From the NCBI RefSeq assembly GCF_009735625.1, contig NZ_CP046244.1, forward strand, positions 1,302,001-1,366,000: 64,000 bases of DNA, written 5' to 3'. A program made the position numbers and the translations under genes. The stretch is from Moorella glycerini (GTDB lineage: Bacteria; Bacillota; DSM-521; Neomoorellales; Neomoorellaceae). The notes below the pieces were generated by a model. The model was not told the origin of the DNA. It did no database searches and saw only the letters and a program-made list of their open reading frames with translations. This document shows, piece after piece, positions 23,944 to 33,827 of the stretch (position 1 is its first letter; every line of letters begins with the position of its first letter).

Positions 23944-25107
23944 TCAAGAAAGGAAACGCTCCAGCCGGTCGAGGCCTTCTTTGATGTTTTCCAGGGAGTT
24001 GGCATAGGAGAGACGCAGGTACCCCTCGCAGTTGCGGCCGAAGTCGATGCCCGGGGTGACGGCAACCCGGGCTTTTTCCAGGATTTCAAAGGCAAAAGAA
24101 TAGGAGTCGCCGGTATATTCCTTAACGTTGGCCAGGGCGTAGAAAGCGCCGGTAGGCTCAACCCGGGTGGCCAGGCCCATGGCTTTGAGGCGCGCCAAAA
24201 GATAACGGCGGCGCTCGTCGTAAGTGGCGACCATTTGCGCCACGTGTTCGTCGCATTCCCGCAGGGCGGCGATGCCTGCGGCCTGGATGAAAGAACCGGC
24301 GCAGATAAAGAGGTTCTGCTGCAGCTTTTGTAAAGGCCGGACAAATTCCGGCGGGGCGATACAATAGCCCAGGCGCCAGCCGGTCATGGCGTAGAGCTTG
24401 GAGAAACCATTGATGACAAAGGCCCGGTCGGTAAACTCCAGGATGGTATGCTCCCGGCCTTCGTAGACCAGGCCGTGGTAGATTTCATCGGCAATGATAT
24501 AGGGTCCCAGGCCGGCCAGGGCTTCTAATTCCGCTGCCGTAAAGACGGCGCCGGTGGGATTGGCCGGGGAATTGACCATAATGGCTCTGGTCCTGGAGCC
24601 GATGCCCGCCCGGATGGCAGGTAGGCTGTATTTGAAACCGTCTTCTTCCTGTACCGGGATAAAAACCGGCCTGCCGCCGTGATAACGGATGAAATTGGGG
24701 TAGCAGGCGTAGTAGGGATCGGGGAGGATGACCTCGTCCCCCCGCTCCAGGAGGACGCCGAAGGTCAGGAGCATAGCCGGCGAGGTGCCGGAAGTTACGA
24801 TGATTTGATCGGGCGAGATGCTGACCCCGTACTTGCGCAGGTAGTAGCGGGCGATTTCTTCCCTGAGTTCCGGCTTGCCCAGGCTGTGGGTGTAGTGGGT
24901 GTCACCGTCCCGGAGGGCCCGCCGGGCGGCTTCTTTGATGGGTTCAGGGGTGTCAAAATCAGGTTCGCCGATTTCCAGGTGGATGATTTTCTCTCCCCTG
25001 GCTTCCATTTCTTTGGCCTTTTCCAGGATGTCCATGACGATAAAGGGCGGCATTTCCCGCGCCCTGGTGGCAATACCTTTTTCTCTGTCAGGCAAGTAGC
25101 TCACCAA
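23944..25107 (-). CDS. Class I pyridoxal-phosphate aminotransferase
   Basis: A 387-residue aminotransferase of fold type I. VTSGTSPAMLLTF, NSPANPTGAVF, IADEIYHGLVYEG and NGFSKLYAMTGWRLGY carry the cofactor-binding Asn, Asp, Tyr and Lys; C-terminal YLRLSYANS supplies the substrate Arg. It resembles aspartate/aromatic aminotransferases of the 1-gamma subgroup. The start is uncertain: TTG 25107 or GTG 25104, with a poor ribosome-binding site. It stands alone on the minus strand. The amino donor and acceptor cannot be fixed by eye. Confidence 0.88.
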   Translation of the reverse strand: MVSYLPDREKGIATRAREMPPFIVMDILEKAKEMEARGEKIIHLEIGEPDFDTPEPIKEAARRALRDGDTHYTHSLGKPELREEIARYYLRKYGVSISPDQIIVTSGTSPAMLLTFGVLLERGDEVILPDPYYACYPNFIRYHGGRPVFIPVQEEDGFKYSLPAIRAGIGSRTRAIMVNSPANPTGAVFTAAELEALAGLGPYIIADEIYHGLVYEGREHTILEFTDRAFVINGFSKLYAMTGWRLGYCIAPPEFVRPLQKLQQNLFICAGSFIQAAGIAALRECDEHVAQMVATYDERRRYLLARLKAMGLATRVEPTGAFYALANVKEYTGDSYSFAFEILEKARVAVTPGIDFGRNCEGYLRLSYANSLENIKEGLDRLERFLS

Positions 25108-25222
25108 CTTTAAAGCAAGGTATTGTTTCTTTTTTCGCCGGAAAAAGCCTGTAATCCTGCCAGCCAGGGGTTTCGGGAATAAAAAAGTGAGTTATGATAT
25201 AATAACTTGTGGTGATGCAGCA

Positions 25223-25831
25223 ATGGATAGGAAACTAACGGAAATAATCAAAAAGCGCTATAATCGCACGGCCCTCTTTTACGATTGGATGGACCGGATG
25301 ATCGCCACCGACTGGCGCCGGCGAGTGTGGCGGGAAGCCCGGGGCCGGGTGCTGGAAGTTGGGGTAGGTACAGGGGCTAATTTTCCTTTTTACCCACCGG
25401 GATGCCAGGTGACGGCCATTGATTTCAGCCCGGGGATGCTGGCGCGGGCCAGGCAGAAGCTGCACCTGGCTAGGGTCGCGGTGGATTTAAAGGAGATGGA
25501 TGTCCAGCACCTGGAATTTACAGACAACAGTTTTGATACGGTGGTAGCCACCTGTGTTTTTTGTACGGTCCCCGATCCGGTGCAGGGGTTAAAGGAGGTA
25601 CGCCGGGTCTGCCGTCCGGATGGCAGGATTGTCCTCCTGGAGCATGTCCGCAGCGAGCACTGGTTGCTCGGCCCCCTGATGGATATCCTGAACCCGCTGG
25701 TCCTGTATCTGATCGGGTCCAACATTAACCGCCGTACAGTGGCCAACGTCAGGAAGGCCGGGATCGAGATTGAACGGGAGGAGGATCTGGCGGGAAAGAT
25801 CGTTAAATTAATTATCGGGCATCCCGGGTAA
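25223..25831 (+). CDS. SAM-dependent class I methyltransferase
   Basis: A 202-residue Rossmann methyltransferase. Motif I is VLEVGVGTGANFPFYP (residues about 45-60), AIDFSPGMLARARQKL follows, and FDTVVATCVFCTVPDP and LLEHVR are later motifs. This is the UbiE/PMT-like branch, which methylates quinones, phospholipids or small molecules. ATG 25223 is chosen; a TATAAT at 25198-25203 would start transcription just before it, which rules out the longer frame from 25187. It is monocistronic. Phosphatidylethanolamine methyltransferase is one possible role. Confidence 0.8.
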   Translation: MDRKLTEIIKKRYNRTALFYDWMDRMIATDWRRRVWREARGRVLEVGVGTGANFPFYPPGCQVTAIDFSPGMLARARQKLHLARVAVDLKEMDVQHLEFTDNSFDTVVATCVFCTVPDPVQGLKEVRRVCRPDGRIVLLEHVRSEHWLLGPLMDILNPLVLYLIGSNINRRTVANVRKAGIEIEREEDLAGKIVKLIIGHPG

Positions 25832-25887
25832 ATTTAAAGTTTTGCCTACAACTTTCTTTAAGAATTTGTTAAATATCTCTCCGGGCC

Positions 25888-25916
25888 TTGCGTTCTGCGC
25901 CGTGGTATGCTATTAT
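25888..25916 (+). promoter_or_regulatory. Promoter of the T-box leader
   Basis: TTGCGT at 25888-25893, a 17-base spacer and TATTAT at 25911-25916. It lies about 30 bases before the T-box stem I. Confidence 0.55.
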
Positions 25917-25939
25917 AACTCCAAATTAGTTAGGCCAAA

Positions 25940-26190
25940 GCGATGAGGGGGAGTGCCGGCGGCCCACTCCGGTAGGCGAGAGAGCTGGTGGCCGGTGGGA
26001 ACCAGCCCGGAGGCTGTCGGGAGGCACCCCTGAGTACCCGGCGAGAAATCCTGTTGCGGGAAAAAGTCGGGGCGGTCATGTCCGTTATGCATGCAGAGGG
26101 GGCCAGGTTTGGCTTTATTAACCTGGTCAATTAGGGTGGCACCGCGGGTGAAACTCTCGTCCCTTTTGATAAGGGGACGAGAGTTTTTAT
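25940..26190 (+). promoter_or_regulatory. T-box leader with terminator/antiterminator
   Basis: The conserved T-box AGGGTGGCACCGCGGG lies at 26133-26148, followed by a long terminator (stem 26151-26166 with 26171-26186, then T-run). Upstream, AGAGAG and CTGGT...ACCAG (25985-26005) form the conserved distal part of stem I. T-boxes let uncharged tRNA block the terminator. The acceptor-pairing TGGC predicts a tRNA with G at position 73, which fits the serine tRNAs in this window and the serine genes downstream. The specifier triplet is unresolved: my fold places GAGGCA in the specifier loop (26021-26026). Confidence 0.9.
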
Positions 26191-26401
26191 TTTGAGCTGG
26201 TTAAAAAAGGGAGGTGAGCCGATCTCCACTACCAGGCCTGGGCCAAGTCCTGAATACCAGGTCCGGAACGGATGCTGCCCTCCAGCCAGCGGCAAATTTT
26301 GAAGCCTCTTACTACCGCTGTTTTAGTTCTTTCGATTGTGTTGATAGCAGGCCATTATGAAAAGTGTCTTCCATTGATAAAATCAGGAAAGGGTGATTTC
26401 C

Positions 26402-27583
26402 ATGACTGACAAGCAGATTTTACTCCTCCCCGGGCCAACGCCGGTGCCGCCACAGGTGGCCCTGGCCATGGCGCGGCCGGCTATCAACCACCGCGGCCCG
26501 GAGTTTAAAGCCTTATGGGAAGAAGTAACGGAGGGGCTGAAGGATGTTTTCCAGACCCGCTCCGAGGTGGTCATTTTGACGGCTTCGGGTACCGGCGGCA
26601 TGGAAGCCGCGGTGGCCAACCTCATTTCCCCTGGGGAAAAGGTGCTGGCCGTGACCATTGGCGCCTTTGGGGAGCGTTTCGTCCAGATTTGCTGCGCCTT
26701 TGGCGTTGAAACGGAGGTTATGGCCTTCCCCTATGGCCAGGCGGCCGACCCCCGGGCCATAGCTGGGCGCCTGGCGGCCGACACTAAACATGAAATCAAG
26801 GCCATCCTGGTCCAGCATAATGAGACTTCGACCGGGGTTTTAAATGACATCCAGGCCATTAGCCGGGCGCGGGGAAGCCACCCGGCCCTGCTCATTGTGG
26901 ACAGCATCAGCGGCCTGGCGGCGGCCGATTTACCTATGGACGCCTGGCAGGTTGATGTTGTCATTGCTGGTTCCCAGAAAGCCTTTATGCTGCCGCCGGG
27001 ATTAACCATGCTGGCCGTAGGCGAGCGCGCCTGGCAGGCAGCTGAAAAGTGCACCAACCATCGTTTTTACCTGGATATTAAAAAGGCGAGAAACTCGGGC
27101 TTGAAGGGCCAGACGCCCTTTACACCGGCCGTACCCCTGCTCTACGGTCTAAAGGAATCCTTACGCCTCCTGCAGGCTGAAACCCTGGCCGGCAGCTTTG
27201 CCCGCCATGCCCTGATGCGGGATATGGTACGGGCGGGGGTCCGTGCCCTGGGGTTAAAGCTCCTGGCTGACGAGACAATAGCCTCACCGGCAGTGACGGC
27301 CGTATGTGTCCCGGAGGGGATGAAACCGGCGGATATAATCAAACCCTTGCGGGAAAAATTCGGCGTGGTTGTGGCCGGGGGGCAGGGTGAGGTCAAGGAC
27401 AGGGTCTTCCGCATCGGCCACCTGGGTTATGTAAGTTTCAGCGACATCCTGGCCGGCCTGGCCGCCCTGGAAAATGTCCTCTTTGATGCCGGTATACCCG
27501 TGAGCCGTGGTGCAGCGGTGGCTGCAGCCGGGGCCATATTAAGCGCAGGAATGCCTGCCGGCGTGGAAACCCTGGCTAGCTAG
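26402..27583 (+). CDS. Class V aminotransferase (serine-pyruvate/alanine-glyoxylate type)
   Basis: A 393-residue pyridoxal-phosphate enzyme. LLLPGPTPVPPQVALAM at the N-terminus, TASGTGGMEAAVANLI, LLIVDSISGLAAADLPMD and the Lys in VIAGSQKAFMLPPGL mark the alanine-glyoxylate/serine-pyruvate family. ATG 26402 follows AGGAAAGG. Sitting between a T-box and serA, it probably supplies the transamination step of serine synthesis in place of SerC. That is an inference from context, and glycine/glyoxylate metabolism is the alternative. The 210-base stretch before it, after the T-box terminator, holds no convincing gene. Confidence 0.87.
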   Translation: MTDKQILLLPGPTPVPPQVALAMARPAINHRGPEFKALWEEVTEGLKDVFQTRSEVVILTASGTGGMEAAVANLISPGEKVLAVTIGAFGERFVQICCAFGVETEVMAFPYGQAADPRAIAGRLAADTKHEIKAILVQHNETSTGVLNDIQAISRARGSHPALLIVDSISGLAAADLPMDAWQVDVVIAGSQKAFMLPPGLTMLAVGERAWQAAEKCTNHRFYLDIKKARNSGLKGQTPFTPAVPLLYGLKESLRLLQAETLAGSFARHALMRDMVRAGVRALGLKLLADETIASPAVTAVCVPEGMKPADIIKPLREKFGVVVAGGQGEVKDRVFRIGHLGYVSFSDILAGLAALENVLFDAGIPVSRGAAVAAAGAILSAGMPAGVETLAS

Positions 27584-27696
27584 GTAGAGGAGCCGCTTAT
27601 AGGGGCTAAGCGCCCGCTCCAACAAGCATGAAAATGTAGGTTGAGGCAAGCTGAATTACATGGCAGAACCCATTTCCGAGGGAGGGGATAACCAAA

Positions 27697-29274
27697 ATGC
27701 GTGTTTTAGCCCTGGACGGCATCGATCCCCGTGGGCTGGCTATCCTCCAGGAGGCCGGCCTGGAAGTTACGGCCGCCGGCAAAATGAATGAGGAAGAACT
27801 CAAAGATGCTATCCGTGACTGTGAAGCCTTAATCGTCCGCAGCTCTACCCGGGTAACGGCGGCAGCCATCAACGCCGCCAAAAAGTTAAAGATTATCGGC
27901 CGGGCCGGCGTAGGCACCGATAATATCGATGTCACCGCCGCCACCGAGAGGGGCATCGTAGTAGTCAATGCCCCCGAGGGCAACACCGTCGCCGCTGCCG
28001 AACATACCATGGCCATGATGCTGGCCCTGGCCCGCAATATTCCCCAGGCCAGCGCCACCTTAAAGCAGGGCATCTGGGAGAAAAAGAAGTATGTTGGCGT
28101 TGAGCTGCGGGGGAAAACGCTGGGTATAATCGGCCTGGGCAAAATCGGCCGCGAGGTGGCCCGCCGCGCCCGGGGCATGGAAATGAAGGTGAAGGCCTAT
28201 GATCCCTACGTCGACCCGGAACAGGCCGCCCACCTGGAGGTCGAACTGGCCTCCCTGGAGACAGTCCTGCAAGCCGCCGACTTTGTCACCGTCCACCTGC
28301 CCCTGACGAAGGAAACCCGGCACCTCCTGGGGCGGGAGGAGTTGCAGCTCATCAAACCCGGGGCACGGCTATTAAATGTCGCCCGCGGGGGTATTATTGA
28401 CGAGGCGGCCCTCTATGAAGCCCTGAAAGGCGGGCATCTGGCCGGGGCGGCCCTGGATGTCTTTGAAGAGGAGCCCTTAAAGGCCAGCCCCCTGCTGGAA
28501 CTGGACAACGTCATTGTCACCCCCCACCTGGGCGCCTCGACAGAAGAAGCCCAGGTGGCCGTAGCTGTGGAGGTCGCCCACGATGTCGTGCGCTGCCTTA
28601 AAGGAGAACCGGTTTTGAACGCCGTCAATATCCCGGTGGTGCGGGGCCATATAGCCGCGATCTTAAGGCCTTACCTGCAACTGGCGGAAAAACTGGGCAG
28701 CTTCCTGGCTCAGCTCATGGAGAGTCCTATCATTGCGGCGGAAATCTGCTGCAACGGCGAGCTGGCCCAGTATGACCTGGCCCCCCTGACCAGCTCCTTC
28801 TTGAAAGGGTTACTGCGCCCCCTCCTGGCCGATGCCGTCAACTATGTCAACGCGCCCCTGGTGGCGCAAAAGCGGGGCATCCGCATCCGGGAAAAGAAGA
28901 GCCGGGAGATGGAGTACTTCGCCAACCTCATTAGCGTTAAGGTGGAGGGACGGCGGGAGAGCCACCTCCTGGCCGGCACCGTCAACCAGGCCGGGGAACC
29001 CCGCCTGGTCAACCTGGACGGCTACAGCATCGACGCCTGCCCGGCAGGGCACATGCTGGTCGTACCGCACCTGGACCGGCCGCGGATAATCGGCCCGGTG
29101 GCCCTGGCCATAGGGGATCATAAGGTTAATATCGCCGCCATGCAGGTAGGGCGGCAGGAAAGAGGCGGGGAAGCCGTGATGCTCATGAGCATTGATTCCG
29201 AGGTCCCGCGGGAAGCCCTGCAGTCCATTCGCCAGGTGGACGGCGTCCTGGACGTGCGTTATATTTACCTTTAA
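27697..29274 (+). CDS. serA: D-3-phosphoglycerate dehydrogenase
   Basis: A 525-residue SerA of the long form. The catalytic/NAD part has RSSTRVTAAAIN, GRAGVGTDNIDV, TLGIIGLGKIGREVARRA (NAD Rossmann), NVARGGIIDEAAL and the catalytic His in VTPHLGASTEEAQ. An intervening domain and a C-terminal ACT domain (GDHKVNIAAMQVGRQ, about residues 450-525) follow; ACT domains give feedback inhibition by serine. It oxidises 3-phosphoglycerate to 3-phosphohydroxypyruvate. It is downstream of the same T-box as the aminotransferase. Confidence 0.96.
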   Translation: MRVLALDGIDPRGLAILQEAGLEVTAAGKMNEEELKDAIRDCEALIVRSSTRVTAAAINAAKKLKIIGRAGVGTDNIDVTAATERGIVVVNAPEGNTVAAAEHTMAMMLALARNIPQASATLKQGIWEKKKYVGVELRGKTLGIIGLGKIGREVARRARGMEMKVKAYDPYVDPEQAAHLEVELASLETVLQAADFVTVHLPLTKETRHLLGREELQLIKPGARLLNVARGGIIDEAALYEALKGGHLAGAALDVFEEEPLKASPLLELDNVIVTPHLGASTEEAQVAVAVEVAHDVVRCLKGEPVLNAVNIPVVRGHIAAILRPYLQLAEKLGSFLAQLMESPIIAAEICCNGELAQYDLAPLTSSFLKGLLRPLLADAVNYVNAPLVAQKRGIRIREKKSREMEYFANLISVKVEGRRESHLLAGTVNQAGEPRLVNLDGYSIDACPAGHMLVVPHLDRPRIIGPVALAIGDHKVNIAAMQVGRQERGGEAVMLMSIDSEVPREALQSIRQVDGVLDVRYIYL

Positions 29275-29285
29275 ATTTCTTTATG

Positions 29286-29312
29286 GGGGCGGCAACGCCC
29301 CTGAAGTTTTTT
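29286..29312 (+). terminator. Terminator between serA and serS
   Basis: GGGGCG (29286-29291), loop GCAA, CGCCCC (29296-29301), then TGAAG and six T. The short gap before the T-run may make it leaky. Confidence 0.5.
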
Positions 29313-29322
29313 CTCTCCGGGT

Positions 29323-29351
29323 TTGCCCCTGGCTGTTAATCGTGGCATAAT
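29323..29351 (+). promoter_or_regulatory. Promoter of serS
   Basis: TTGCCC at 29323-29328, a 17-base spacer and CATAAT at 29346-29351, followed 47 bases later by the serS start. Together with the terminator just upstream it suggests that serS is transcribed on its own rather than under the T-box. Confidence 0.5.
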
Positions 29352-29382
29352 AGTGGCAGGATTATCCACACTAAGCGGATGA

Positions 29383-30681
<1,299 letters not shown>

Positions 30682-30694
30682 CCAGGAGCGGTAT

Positions 30695-32158
30695 ATGAAC
30701 CCTTCCCTCCACTTCCTCACCAGGGATAACTGGTACTGGTCCTTACTTTTGTTTGTTTACGGCCTGTCTTTTTTCCTTATGGGTTTTGGCATCATAATCC
30801 AGGCGCGGCGGGGGAGCGACCTGCGCCTGGGGAGGCGCTTGCCCTTGCTGGCCGTCTTCGGCCTTTTGCATGGCCTGGTAGAGTGGGGTTACATTTTTAT
30901 TCCCACTGCTATAGTTGCTGAAGGCTGGCAGACCATGAGGGGGATGGCCGTCAACGGCGGCCATGCCCTGCTCCTGGCCCTTTCCTACCTTTTTCTGCTG
31001 GCCTTCGGCATCAATCTCCTGGCGGATACCAGGGGATGGCCGGCCTGGATGAGGTTTCTGCCCCTTGCCTGTTTCGGCGGATGGCTGCTGTTTTCTGCCC
31101 TGTCTTTGCCGCAGCAAAGCACGGCTGTCGCTTCCTGGTTGATCCTTATTGAAATTACAGCGCGTTATTTACTGGCCGCCCCCGGGGCGGCGGCAAGCGG
31201 GCTGGCCATCCTGGCCCAGGGGGATGAGCTGCGGCATTTAAGGCGCGGCTCTTTAAGATTTTTCCTGGCGGGTGCTGCCGGGGCCTTATTCCTTTATGCC
31301 TTTGGCGGGGGATTGATCGTTCCGCCGGCACCTTTTTTCCCGGCCAGTTTTCTTAATACTTCCCTGCTGTTGCGCCTGGGCCTGCCAGCCCAGGCCCTGC
31401 GCATCCTCAGCAGCATCCTGGTCGCCTTCTTTATTTTCCGGCTCCTGGACGTTTACGATGCTGAGGAAAGGCACTACCGGGAGACGGCCAGGGAGCGGGA
31501 AATGATCTGGCGGGAAAGGGAAAGAATCCGGCGGGACCTCCATGACGGTTTGATCCAGTCCATCTACGGGCTGGCCCTGGGCCTGGAACACAGCCGTTCC
31601 CTGCTGGCCGAAAACCCGGCGGTGGCGGCAGAGAGGCTCGCTGTGTTGAAACACCAGGCGGAAGAGGTGATTTCCGGCCTCAGGGGATACCTGGCCGGCC
31701 TGCACCTGGGGCGGGAACTGCCGGCCGACCCGGTGGCCCTGATGAAAAGAGTGGTGACCGAGCGGGTCGGCGGTACCGGCTTAAAGGTTAACTGGTGCAT
31801 CCGGGGTAACGGCCGGCCTCACCTGGATGCCGACCAGCGGGATCATCTTTATCACATGCTGATTGAGATTTTAAGCAATATACGCCGCCATGCCGGGGCC
31901 AGCGAGGCCTGGATCGGCATTGACCTGGGGGCCGGCGGTTTCAGGGTGGAAATTAAAGATAATGGTACCGGCCTTCCTGCCAAAGTGCCTGCCGGCGGTC
32001 TGGGCCTGGAAAACCTGCGGCAGCGGGCGGCCCTGGCCGGAGGCTGGCTGGAAATTGAAGGCTGGCCCGGGGCGGGAACAACCGTAACCTTCTGGCTGCC
32101 CTATGGAGGCGATGGGGAGGGGAGAGACCATGGCCATTCGCGTGGTGCTGGTAGATGA
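30695..32158 (+). CDS. NarL-type membrane sensor histidine kinase
   Basis: A 487-residue kinase. The first 255 residues hold about seven hydrophobic segments (for example WSLLLFVYGLSFFLMGFGII), a membrane sensor domain. A HisKA_3 dimerisation helix follows with phospho-acceptor His283 in RRDLHDGLIQSIYGLALGLE. A short HATPase_c domain ends with GGLGLENLRQRAALAGG and GAGTTVTFWLPYG. ATG 30695 follows AGGAGCGG. Its 3' end overlaps the response regulator gene by 29 bases. The signal is unknown; a terminal quinone or membrane state would suit the adjacent DoxX-like protein. Confidence 0.9.
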   Translation: MNPSLHFLTRDNWYWSLLLFVYGLSFFLMGFGIIIQARRGSDLRLGRRLPLLAVFGLLHGLVEWGYIFIPTAIVAEGWQTMRGMAVNGGHALLLALSYLFLLAFGINLLADTRGWPAWMRFLPLACFGGWLLFSALSLPQQSTAVASWLILIEITARYLLAAPGAAASGLAILAQGDELRHLRRGSLRFFLAGAAGALFLYAFGGGLIVPPAPFFPASFLNTSLLLRLGLPAQALRILSSILVAFFIFRLLDVYDAEERHYRETAREREMIWRERERIRRDLHDGLIQSIYGLALGLEHSRSLLAENPAVAAERLAVLKHQAEEVISGLRGYLAGLHLGRELPADPVALMKRVVTERVGGTGLKVNWCIRGNGRPHLDADQRDHLYHMLIEILSNIRRHAGASEAWIGIDLGAGGFRVEIKDNGTGLPAKVPAGGLGLENLRQRAALAGGWLEIEGWPGAGTTVTFWLPYGGDGEGRDHGHSRGAGR

Positions 32159-32795
32159 TCATGTCGTAGTCCGGGAGGGGCTGCGGGCCCTCCTGGCCGG
32201 GGAAAAGGATATTGAGGTGGTAGGGGAAACCGGCAGCGTCGCCGAATTACTGGACCTGGTGGAAGAAGCCCGGCCGGAAGTGCTGGTCATGGACCTCCAG
32301 CTGGGCAACGGCCAGAACGGGGTGGAGGCTACCAGGACCTTATTGCAGAGATGGCCTGACCTCAAAGTCGTTATTTTAAGCATGTACGACGACCGCGAAC
32401 TCGTTTTCCGCGCCTTGGAGGCCGGGGCAATGGGCTATGTTTTAAAGCGGGCCGGGGTGGAGGACCTGATCCGGGCCATACGCCTGGTGGTCAGGGGCGA
32501 GGCCTTTCTCGATCCCCAGATTGCCCGGCGGGTTATTGACGGCCTGCAGCAGGGGTTGCCGGCAAACAGGGTCGATGGGGACGAGAGGGTGGAATTGACC
32601 GACAGGGAGATTGAGGTCCTGCGCCTGGCTGCCGAGGGCCTGACCAATGCCGAGATTGCCCGGCGCCTGTTTATCAGCGTCAAGACCGTCCAGGCCCACC
32701 GGGCCAGCCTGATGCAAAAGCTGGGTCTCCATGACCGCGTGGACCTGGTTAAGTATGCCATCAAAAAAGGCATTCTAAAATTGGATGCTGATTAA
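32130..32795 (+). CDS. NarL/LuxR-family response regulator
   Basis: A 221-residue regulator. The receiver domain has the acidic pair VDDH, phospho-acceptor Asp55 in LVMDLQLG and Lys in VLKRAGVEDL. The C-terminal LuxR helix-turn-helix is LTDREIEVLRLAAEGLTNAE through ISVKTVQAHRASLMQKLG. The gene overlaps the kinase gene and surely forms a pair with it. ATG 32130 follows GGGGAGAG. Inverted repeats upstream of the next gene (32805-32850) are candidate binding sites. Confidence 0.93.
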   Translation: MAIRVVLVDDHVVVREGLRALLAGEKDIEVVGETGSVAELLDLVEEARPEVLVMDLQLGNGQNGVEATRTLLQRWPDLKVVILSMYDDRELVFRALEAGAMGYVLKRAGVEDLIRAIRLVVRGEAFLDPQIARRVIDGLQQGLPANRVDGDERVELTDREIEVLRLAAEGLTNAEIARRLFISVKTVQAHRASLMQKLGLHDRVDLVKYAIKKGILKLDAD

Positions 32796-32804
32796 CGCGG
32801 GTTA

Positions 32805-32873
32805 TAGGGTTTAGACCCTAGGAAAAAATCGGGTCACCAACCTATGGGTTCTTTCTCCCCCTGGAGTTATAGT
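32805..32873 (+). promoter_or_regulatory. Candidate response-regulator-controlled promoter of the DoxX gene
   Basis: A perfect inverted repeat TAGGGT-TTAG-ACCCTA lies at 32805-32820, and a second imperfect one, AACCTATGGGTT, at 32839-32850. A -10 box TATAGT is at 32868-32873, with a poor -35 (TGGGTT) 17 bases before it. A weak -35 and upstream palindromes suggest activation by the adjacent NarL-type regulator; this is inference. Confidence 0.45.
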
Positions 32874-32908
32874 AAATATGGAGACTATCACGAAGGGGGA
32901 GAGGGAAG

Positions 32909-33433
32909 ATGCGTAACTTTCTGCGCGACCGGCGTTTAAGCATTGTCTGGACCCTTTTGCGGATATGGCTAGGCTGGCAGTGGCTGGAGGCCGGCCTGCA
33001 CAAGTTTAGTGATCCTAAATGGATGCAAACCGGTGAAGCATTGAAAGGTTTCTGGGCCAAGGCCGTCGGGGCCTTGCCGGGGACCACATCAGCCATTAAG
33101 TATGGCTGGTATGAAGCATTTATCCGTTCATTACTAAACGGCGGCCATTATACCTGGTTTGCCAAGCTGGTAGTTGCCGGTGAGATTTTAACGGGTATTG
33201 CCCTGATTCTTGGAGCGGCAACCGTATTTTCCCTGTGCATAAGCGCCTTTATGAACCTTAATTTTATGCTGGCCGGTAGCGCCAGCACCAACCCGGTGCT
33301 GTACACGGTGGCCATTATTCTGCTGGTGGCCGGAAGCTCTGCCTACTATTACGGTATCGACCGGCTGGCATTAAACTACTGGCAGCGCAATAAGGAAAAA
33401 GTAACGGGCGAGCCACTTTCGGCCCATAAGTAA
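32909..33433 (+). CDS. DoxX/DoxD-like integral membrane protein
   Basis: A 174-residue protein with about four hydrophobic segments (WTLLRIWLGWQWLEAGLHKF, LVVAGEILTGIALILGAATV, FMNLNFMLAGS, VAIILLVAGSSAYYYGIDRL). The first matches the DoxX family motif RxxLGxxWLxAGxxKF. Family members include the small subunit of thiosulfate:quinone oxidoreductase and thiol-stress membrane proteins. ATG 32909 follows GGGAGAGGGAAG. It is followed by a strong terminator and lies next to the two-component system that may control it. Confidence 0.82.
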   Translation: MRNFLRDRRLSIVWTLLRIWLGWQWLEAGLHKFSDPKWMQTGEALKGFWAKAVGALPGTTSAIKYGWYEAFIRSLLNGGHYTWFAKLVVAGEILTGIALILGAATVFSLCISAFMNLNFMLAGSASTNPVLYTVAIILLVAGSSAYYYGIDRLALNYWQRNKEKVTGEPLSAHK

Positions 33434-33442
33434 AGAAAAACT

Positions 33443-33473
33443 AAAGCCCCGGTAGCCAAGTTACCGGGGCTTT
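33443..33473 (+). terminator. Terminator after the DoxX gene
   Basis: A 12-pair stem, AAAGCCCCGGTA at 33443-33454 and its complement at 33462-33473, with a seven-base loop. It ends in TTTGTATT. Confidence 0.75.
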
Positions 33474-33537
33474 GTATTCCATTGCGGGAGTTGCTTCAAG
33501 CACCACTGTTTTTAACATACGTCTATTTCACATTTAA

Positions 33538-33567
33538 TTGACAGCAGAGGTAGGGGTGTGTTATACT
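33538..33567 (+). promoter_or_regulatory. Promoter of tRNA-Ser genes
   Basis: TTGACA at 33538-33543, an 18-base spacer and TATACT at 33562-33567, 15 bases before the first tRNA. The strong boxes fit a stable-RNA promoter. Confidence 0.75.
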
Positions 33568-33582
33568 ATCCTTGCCAGTTAC

Positions 33583-33673
33583 GGAGGGGTGTCCGAGCGG
33601 TTTAAGGAGCTGGTCTTGAAAACCAGTGATGCTCTTACGGGCACCGTGGGTTCGAATCCCACCCCCTCCGCCA
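33583..33673 (+). tRNA. tRNA-Ser (anticodon TGA)
   Basis: Acceptor GGAGGGG pairs with CCCCTCC; CCA is encoded and the discriminator is G. The anticodon loop CTTGAAA sits between CTGGT and ACCAG, giving TGA. The long variable arm is typical of tRNA-Ser. GGTTCGAATCC is the T-loop region. Confidence 0.96.
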
Positions 33674-33689
33674 GTTACAAAAAAGGCGT

Positions 33690-33785
33690 GGAGAGATGGC
33701 CGAGTAGGTCGAAGGCGATCGCCTGCTAAGCGATTGTACGGGACTAAAACCTGTACCGTGGGTTCGAATCCCACTCTCTCCGCCA
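33690..33785 (+). tRNA. tRNA-Ser (anticodon GCT)
   Basis: Acceptor GGAGAGA pairs with TCTCTCC; CCA is encoded. The anticodon loop CTGCTAA between ATCGC and GCGAT gives GCT. A long variable arm (GTACGGG...CCTGTAC) confirms the serine class. It lies 16 bases after the previous tRNA and probably shares its transcript. Confidence 0.96.
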
Positions 33786-33792
33786 GAGGATG

Positions 33793-33814
33793 CCGGCGCC
33801 GGGAGGCGCCGGTT
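33793..33814 (+). terminator. Short terminator after the first tRNA pair
   Basis: CCGGCGCC (33793-33800), loop GGGA, GGCGCCGG (33805-33812), then TTTGACTTT. A GC-rich eight-pair stem with a weak T-run. Confidence 0.45.
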
Positions 33815-33827
33815 TGACTTTACGGCC

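Noticed and set aside
26214-26357. A 48-codon frame after the T-box terminator with GGGAGG nearby
   Set aside because: The ribosome-binding site overlaps the start codon and the peptide has no recognisable feature.
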